Below, one piece after another: positions 29,003-32,830 of a DNA stretch of 32,830 nt (the first letter of the stretch is position 1; every line of letters starts with the position of its first letter). The position numbers were made by a program, and so were the translations under genes. The notes under the pieces were generated by a model. The model was given only the letters and a program-made list of their open reading frames with translations. It ran no database searches and was not told the origin of the DNA. The DNA lies in IMG/VR virus record IMGVR_UViG_3300036801_000211, positions 1 through 32,830 of that record. The stretch is one strand, 5' to 3'. The DNA comes from a virus.

Positions 29003-30367
29003 TCAGTCTGCCCATAGTCCCTCGACCTCCCCGACCTCGGCCTCGTCCTGATGAAGCGCAACTTGTTGCGCAACCGGTTGCGCTCCGGGCAGCTCGTCAC
29101 GCTGCACGGCCGCCCAGTGACCGCTCGCGAGCTTCATCACGAAGCCCTGCTTGGCCAGCTTCGACAGCACCGCGCGCACCTTGTTCGCCGGCTCGCCGAC
29201 GTAGTCGCCCAGCTGCTTGACGTCCTTGCCACCGGCCAGCAGCGCGGTGTAGATGCGCGTCGCCAGTGGCTTGTCGGCCTCGAGCTTCTCGTCCGTCACC
29301 TCCTCGCGGAAGAACGAGATCTCGCCGTCGCCGCGCGCCACCTTGATGCCCATCGGCGCACCGTGGCCCCACTTCACGTCGTCATTGAACTTCTCCTGGT
29401 AGAGCGCCAGGTGCATCGTGCCGTCGGGATCCGTCGAGCCCGCGCGCAGCTGCCACACCGAGCGGCTCAGCCACTTCTTGTAGACCGAGCCGTAGGGCTT
29501 GACCGCGCGCTCCTCGCGCGTGATGTCGGCGCCCGCCACGTGGTCGAGCAGGGCGTTCGTCGTGGGCAGGTGGCCGAGCGCCGCGAACAGCCGGCGGGTG
29601 CTGTCGTTGGCGTCGCCGCCATCGCCCCGGGTCGGCTCGGCGAGCCCGACCGAATCGACCACCACGAGCCTGTCGCCGTGTTGCGCTACGTGTTGCGCTA
29701 CCTCGTGAATCTGGTCCGTGAAAGGGATGCCGTTGCCCCTTCGATAGCAGATCTCCGGCGGCTCGAGACCGAGCCCCTTGGCGATGCCGGCGATGCGGTC
29801 GTTCCACTGCCGGTACTGGCCCTCGTAGTCGACGATGAGCACGCCGCCCGGCTCAGGCACGCGCCAGCCGTCCATCGTCGTCTTGCCCGTGCGCATGGCC
29901 ACGGCGATCATCGCCATGAGCGTCGACTTGCCGGCGTCGCCCTCGCCGAAGATCGTCGTCGTCTCGCCGCGCGGCAGGATCGGCTCGACGCACCACTCGA
30001 CGGCGTTGATCGGCGGCGCGGTGCCGACCGTCTCGAAGGGCTGGCCAGTGCGCTCATGCTCGAGCACCGCCAGGCAGAACTGCTCGAGCATCTTGCGCCA
30101 CTCCTCGGCGGGCGTGCCGTTCAGCCGGCCGAGATCGGTCGCCGTCTGCTGGCGGTCGGCGCGCGAGCTCGCGCTGAACTTGGCGCGCAGCAGGTGGCCT
30201 TCCGGCGCGCGCTCGACCGTCAGCTCGCCGACCACTTCACCGCGGCTCTCGTAGATCCTGTCGAGCGACAGGCTCACGCCCTTCGCCACGAGTGTGCCGA
30301 CGTAGCCCAGGCCGACGCGCTCGACCTGGAGCTCGTCGGGATCCTGGGCGCGGCGTCGCGCCGTCAT
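29003..30367 (-). CDS. RepA-like replicative ATPase/helicase (AAA_25, RecA fold)
   Basis: A 454-residue replication ATPase. Walker A at 141-149 (GEGDAGKST) and Walker B at 234-239 (LVVVDS) match RecA-fold hexameric helicases; VLIVDYEG at 176-183, LLDHVAGAD and PYGSVYKKWLSRSVWQLR are typical of the RepA/AAA_25 phage group. The C-terminal part at about 360-430 (IYTALLAGGKDVKQLGDYVG, VRAVLSKLAKQGFVMKLASG) is a winged helix. The gene's 3' end carries copy B of the GCGCAAC repeats. The start overlaps the previous stop (ATGA). Confidence 0.85.
   Translation of the reverse strand: MTARRRAQDPDELQVERVGLGYVGTLVAKGVSLSLDRIYESRGEVVGELTVERAPEGHLLRAKFSASSRADRQQTATDLGRLNGTPAEEWRKMLEQFCLAVLEHERTGQPFETVGTAPPINAVEWCVEPILPRGETTTIFGEGDAGKSTLMAMIAVAMRTGKTTMDGWRVPEPGGVLIVDYEGQYRQWNDRIAGIAKGLGLEPPEICYRRGNGIPFTDQIHEVAQHVAQHGDRLVVVDSVGLAEPTRGDGGDANDSTRRLFAALGHLPTTNALLDHVAGADITREERAVKPYGSVYKKWLSRSVWQLRAGSTDPDGTMHLALYQEKFNDDVKWGHGAPMGIKVARGDGEISFFREEVTDEKLEADKPLATRIYTALLAGGKDVKQLGDYVGEPANKVRAVLSKLAKQGFVMKLASGHWAAVQRDELPGAQPVAQQVALHQDEAEVGEVEGLWAD
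29056..29083. repeat. GCGCAAC repeat cluster, copy B
   Basis: The same unit as copy A with two bases between the first heptamers and the identical 16-bp palindrome at 29068-29083, 96 bp away. It lies inside the end of the ATPase gene, where it encodes QPVAQQVAL. Confidence 0.75.
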
Positions 30368-30591
30368 GCGGCATCTGGCTCATCCGGAGTGATGAGGACG
30401 CTGCGCAGTATGCCGATTGCGTCCTGCTCGTTGGCGCATTGGATGAGATCGGGTCGCCAGTCGTGCTTGTGTGGCAGCGTCAGATGATCAAGCGCCCGTC
30501 GTGCCGCGACTTCGATGTTCTCGAGTTGTCGGAGCCGGTCCGCGTAGACGTAGGCCAGGTCACGTTCGACGACAGGCGAGATGTCGCTCAT
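30364..30591 (-). CDS. Small helical protein, unknown function
   Basis: A 75-residue protein with a strong helix (LAYVYADRLRQLENIEVAAR) and no motif. It starts at the ATG overlapping the previous stop (ATGA) and ends overlapping the ATPase start. It is likely an early replication accessory only by position. Confidence 0.55.
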   Translation of the reverse strand: MSDISPVVERDLAYVYADRLRQLENIEVAARRALDHLTLPHKHDWRPDLIQCANEQDAIGILRSVLITPDEPDAA

Positions 30592-31031
30592 GCCAGGTAC
30601 TCGTCCGGTCGCATCTCGACCAGCTCGTGGTGTGGCCGCTCGATCGCGTAGCTGTCGCCCTCGTAGCTGAACGTATGCATGAGCGGATCCGGCGTGGCGT
30701 CGTAGATGTCGCGCCACAGCGCGTCGAGGACGGCGCGTATCGGGTCGAGCGAGCGCGCACGGCCGTTCGATAGCGGCGGTCGATCGAGCACGCCCTGGAT
30801 CCAGCGGGCGACGGCGACGCGGTCGCCTTCATGCAGTTCGGCGACGAGATATTCGGTGCGATCGAGGCGGTTATCTATCTCGGCGCGGATGCTCTGGCGC
30901 ACGGTAGCCGCAGCGTTGGCCTCACATTGTGAGTGCTCTTCCATGCAGTTCGGGCAGCGCCGAATTGTCAGATCGGCGGTCGTTTTATTACCGCTCTCAT
31001 TCACATCGGCATCGGCGAAGAGGTCGGTCAT
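30588..31031 (-). CDS. Hypothetical early protein with CPNC motif
   Basis: A 147-residue protein. Near residue 26 it holds CPNCMEEHSQC, with Cys26, Cys29 and Cys36 as possible metal ligands. The rest is mixed helix and strand (YLVAELHEGDRVAVARWIQ, then MHTFSYEGDSYAIERPHHEL). Both ends are coupled (ATGA). No family assigned. Confidence 0.6.
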   Translation of the reverse strand: MTDLFADADVNESGNKTTADLTIRRCPNCMEEHSQCEANAAATVRQSIRAEIDNRLDRTEYLVAELHEGDRVAVARWIQGVLDRPPLSNGRARSLDPIRAVLDALWRDIYDATPDPLMHTFSYEGDSYAIERPHHELVEMRPDEYLA

Positions 31032-31585
31032 GCGCCCAGCCGGTCCTTGTAGGCCATGACGTCCTTGAAGTCGCGCTCCGTGCCGCCCTGGTCGGGGTGC
31101 GTGGCACGCAGCGCCTTCTTTAGCCCGCCGTGCTGCTCGGCCAGCAGCCGTCCGCGCTCGGCGTCGACGACGTGGCCGGCCTCGAGCTGGGCGAAGCCCT
31201 CGTACTGCTGGTTCGACTGCGTGATGCCGTAGCGCTCGAGCTTGCGCAGCGCCTCGAGGCCGCGTCCGATGGCGTACAGGTTGGCGTTGAAGTCGCGGAA
31301 GGCGTTCGTGTGGAACACGAGCTGCCGGTCGTCGACCATGAAGCTGACCTCGGCGCCGGTCGAGTAGTAGAGCTGCTTGCGCATCGTGCCGGCCAGGCTG
31401 ATGTTGTCCGCATCCGTGACCACGCCGATCTGGACGTCGAAGCCCTTAATGCGGTCGATCTCGTCGCCCAGTAGATCGAGCGCGGCCGCGCGATCGACGC
31501 CGCGCGAGCGGTAGCCAAACTGATTCGGCTGCCTAGGCTCGTCCGGATACGGCCACTCGGGCATGGCCCGGTAGATCGCCCTCAC
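31028..31585 (-). CDS. J-domain-like phage protein
   Basis: A 185-residue protein. The C-terminus (LKKALRATHPDQGGTERDFK, then DVMAY) holds the HPD triad (163-165) of the DnaJ J-domain. The N-terminal part (residues 20-130: RAAALDLLGDEIDRIKGFDV, NLYAIGRGLEALRKLERYG) matches a region seen before J-domains in other phage proteins. It may recruit the host DnaK-type chaperone in replication or assembly; the role is untested. The start is GTG, overlapping the previous stop (GTGA). Confidence 0.78.
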   Translation of the reverse strand: MRAIYRAMPEWPYPDEPRQPNQFGYRSRGVDRAAALDLLGDEIDRIKGFDVQIGVVTDADNISLAGTMRKQLYYSTGAEVSFMVDDRQLVFHTNAFRDFNANLYAIGRGLEALRKLERYGITQSNQQYEGFAQLEAGHVVDAERGRLLAEQHGGLKKALRATHPDQGGTERDFKDVMAYKDRLGA

Positions 31586-31815
31586 GGCTCGCCTACTTCG
31601 ACGTAGCCCTCGAGCTTCATCAGCTCGCTGAACGTCTCCTCGCGCAGGTAGCGCGCGATCCTGCGCAAGACCGGCTGGTTTGCCAGCTCGAGCCGCTCCT
31701 CGAGCTGCTTGGCGCTCTCCCAGGCGTTGCGCAGCTCGTGCGCTTGCGGAACGTGCTCAGGCGCTGCGCCGGTGCTGTGCGCGCGGATGAGCTCGGCCTC
31801 GGACATGAGCGTCAT
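31582..31815 (-). CDS. Small helical early protein
   Basis: A 77-residue protein, mainly helical (AHELRNAWESAKQLEERLEL, then RRIARYLREETFSELMKLE), probably a coiled coil. It starts at the ATG overlapping the previous stop (ATGA). Unknown function. Confidence 0.55.
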   Translation of the reverse strand: MTLMSEAELIRAHSTGAAPEHVPQAHELRNAWESAKQLEERLELANQPVLRRIARYLREETFSELMKLEGYVEVGEP

Positions 31816-32681
31816 GACTCGTAGCCCGACGGGTAGATGAGATTGACCGCGGCGTTGAACGCCGAGAACCACCCGGCAGCCTGCACCGGCGTCCAGGACG
31901 GCCCGTTTTCGATGAGCCACTCAATCAGCGCATCGATCAGCTTCGGTGGCGAGGAATCGGCCACAGCGTGGTCGTAGCCGTCGTTGAACGCCCTGGCCCG
32001 AACCTCGCCATCGGGATGCTGGATCAGGACAACGGTGGTCTGGGCGTTGACGCTGTCTTCACTTGATTCGTTAGTCGAAGCAAGTGAAGCGTCGTTTTCG
32101 GCCTCATTTGTCAAGTGATCGCCGGCGCTGGACTTTTCTGCGACCAGGCGAGCCGCTCGAGCCTGTGCCTCGCGCTGCTCTTCCGCGGCTACAGCAGCTG
32201 CGACGGCTGGCTTCGGCGCTGGAAACGGCTTCTTGGCTCGCTCTCGAGCCGCGTCAGCGATCTGCTCGTGGGTCATGGTGCCCGGCAGCGGGCCAGTCAG
32301 GCCGCGGCGGCGCTGGTAGCGAAGCATCCGGCTCTGCAGGCCGGCCTGGCTGATGCCGAACTGCCGCGCGGCGGCTGCCTGACCGATCGAGGTCGCCAGC
32401 TGCCACGTTTCCTCGAGCTGCTGGTCGCTCAGCGGCGTTCGCGGCGGGTTGTTCTTCGGCTTGGGCTCACCCAGCTGCGCGGCAAGCGTCTCCCTGCGTG
32501 CTTGGGACGCGACCTTCTGGCCCTTTCGGATCAGCGCCGGGTCCACCTGCTCGATCTGCACCACTCTCCCGATCTCCTCCTGAGTCATGACGCTCCCGTC
32601 TGGCCGCTGGAAGGGCTGGAATCGCTCCTGGGCGACTCCCTGCCACGGCCCGCGGCCGCCGCCGCCCTGGTACTGCCGCAC
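31812..32681 (-). CDS. HTH DNA-binding early protein
   Basis: A 289-residue protein with a helix-turn-helix at about 85-127 (LSDQQLEETWQLATSIGQAA, then RQFGISQAGLQSRMLRYQR), a long Ala/Glu/Arg-rich helical middle at about 135-185, and a C-terminal domain of about 90 residues (TVVLIQHPDGEVRARAFND, LIEWLIENGPSWTPVQAAGW). The GTG at 32681 has GAGGA nine bases upstream. It opens the replication cluster in this window and could be an origin-binding or regulatory protein. Confidence 0.62.
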   Translation of the reverse strand: MRQYQGGGGRGPWQGVAQERFQPFQRPDGSVMTQEEIGRVVQIEQVDPALIRKGQKVASQARRETLAAQLGEPKPKNNPPRTPLSDQQLEETWQLATSIGQAAAARQFGISQAGLQSRMLRYQRRRGLTGPLPGTMTHEQIADAARERAKKPFPAPKPAVAAAVAAEEQREAQARAARLVAEKSSAGDHLTNEAENDASLASTNESSEDSVNAQTTVVLIQHPDGEVRARAFNDGYDHAVADSSPPKLIDALIEWLIENGPSWTPVQAAGWFSAFNAAVNLIYPSGYES

Positions 32682-32686
32682 GGCGG

Positions 32687-32830
32687 CTAGTCCTCGATGA
32701 GCGCGATCTGCAGCCGGCTCGACGCCTTGCGCTCGAACGACACCGCGGCGGCCTTGTTGTGGACGCGCGTGATGCGGTAGGCGCCGACACGCACGGCATG
32801 GCCGTCAGGCAGCTCGAGTCGGGCGCACAG
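32687..32830 (-). CDS. 3' end of a small gene (runs off the right edge)
   Basis: The last 47 codons of a gene ending TAG, whose beginning lies outside the window. The end peptide has ELPDGHAVRVGAYRI and FERKASSRLQIALIED, a beta-rich pattern. If the genome is circular with a one-base gap, it would continue the fragment at 1-98 as a single 80-residue gene. It precedes the HTH gene by five bases. Confidence 0.65.
   Translation of the reverse strand: MCARLELPDGHAVRVGAYRITRVHNKAAAVSFERKASSRLQIALIED

Noticed and set aside
28701-29015. Minus-strand frame of 104 codons between ATPase and resolvase
   Set aside because: Start and stop overlap the neighbours as real genes do, but the translation looks random and the repeats explain the sequence better. 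Kept as a non-coding region with doubt.
29051-30487. Plus-strand open frame of 478 codons
   Set aside because: Antisense to the RepA-like ATPase, rich in Arg, Ala, Leu and His with no motif.

Overview
The window looks like an almost complete temperate siphovirus genome, GC-rich throughout. Nearly every gene is on the minus strand and joined to the next by a 1-4 base start/stop overlap, so most of the genome reads as one or two long coupled operons running right to left. Only three genes are on the plus strand: an immunity-repressor-like gene, a lipoprotein gene and a small unknown gene inside the tail module. The host is not identified by sequence. A lipoprotein with a Thr/Pro/Ser linker and the high GC would fit Chloroflexota or Actinomycetota, and this is a weak inference. 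No rRNA or complete tRNA gene and no CRISPR array is present.

Layout in transcription order. A divergent switch at 2.44-2.50 kb drives the repressor rightward and an early operon leftward (HTH protein, small proteins, HNH endonuclease, RecB/Cas4-like exonuclease). That operon runs off the left edge. The right edge begins in the end of a small gene followed by early/replication genes: an HTH protein, a J-domain protein, a RepA-like ATPase, an iteron-like GCGCAAC repeat region that is a candidate origin, and a RuvC-like resolvase. Small coupled genes, excisionase, tyrosine integrase and a LuxR-type HTH protein follow. The order makes sense if the two window ends adjoin on a circle. The attP site (a 52-base copy of the 3' part of tRNA-Asn(GTT), flanked by paired 28-base arm repeats) lies uninterrupted in the middle of the window, so this is the excised or virion form and not an integrated prophage.

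A structured intergenic stretch at 25.95-26.11 kb, with a promoter-like element and a 16-bp palindrome, starts the late region. It comprises a lysis-like cassette (membrane proteins plus an HECCH metallopeptidase), HNH, large terminase, portal, protease with a scaffold-like tail, HK97-type capsid, major tail protein, head-tail connectors, tail terminator, tail-assembly chaperones with a probable -1 frameshift, an 869-residue tape measure, and tail tip and fibre proteins.

The most unusual content is a set of three separate proteins with the zinc-metallopeptidase signature HExxH followed by an ExFA motif: one in the 1032-residue tail-tip protein, one free-standing among the head-tail genes, and one in the lysis cassette, where no classical endolysin can be found.
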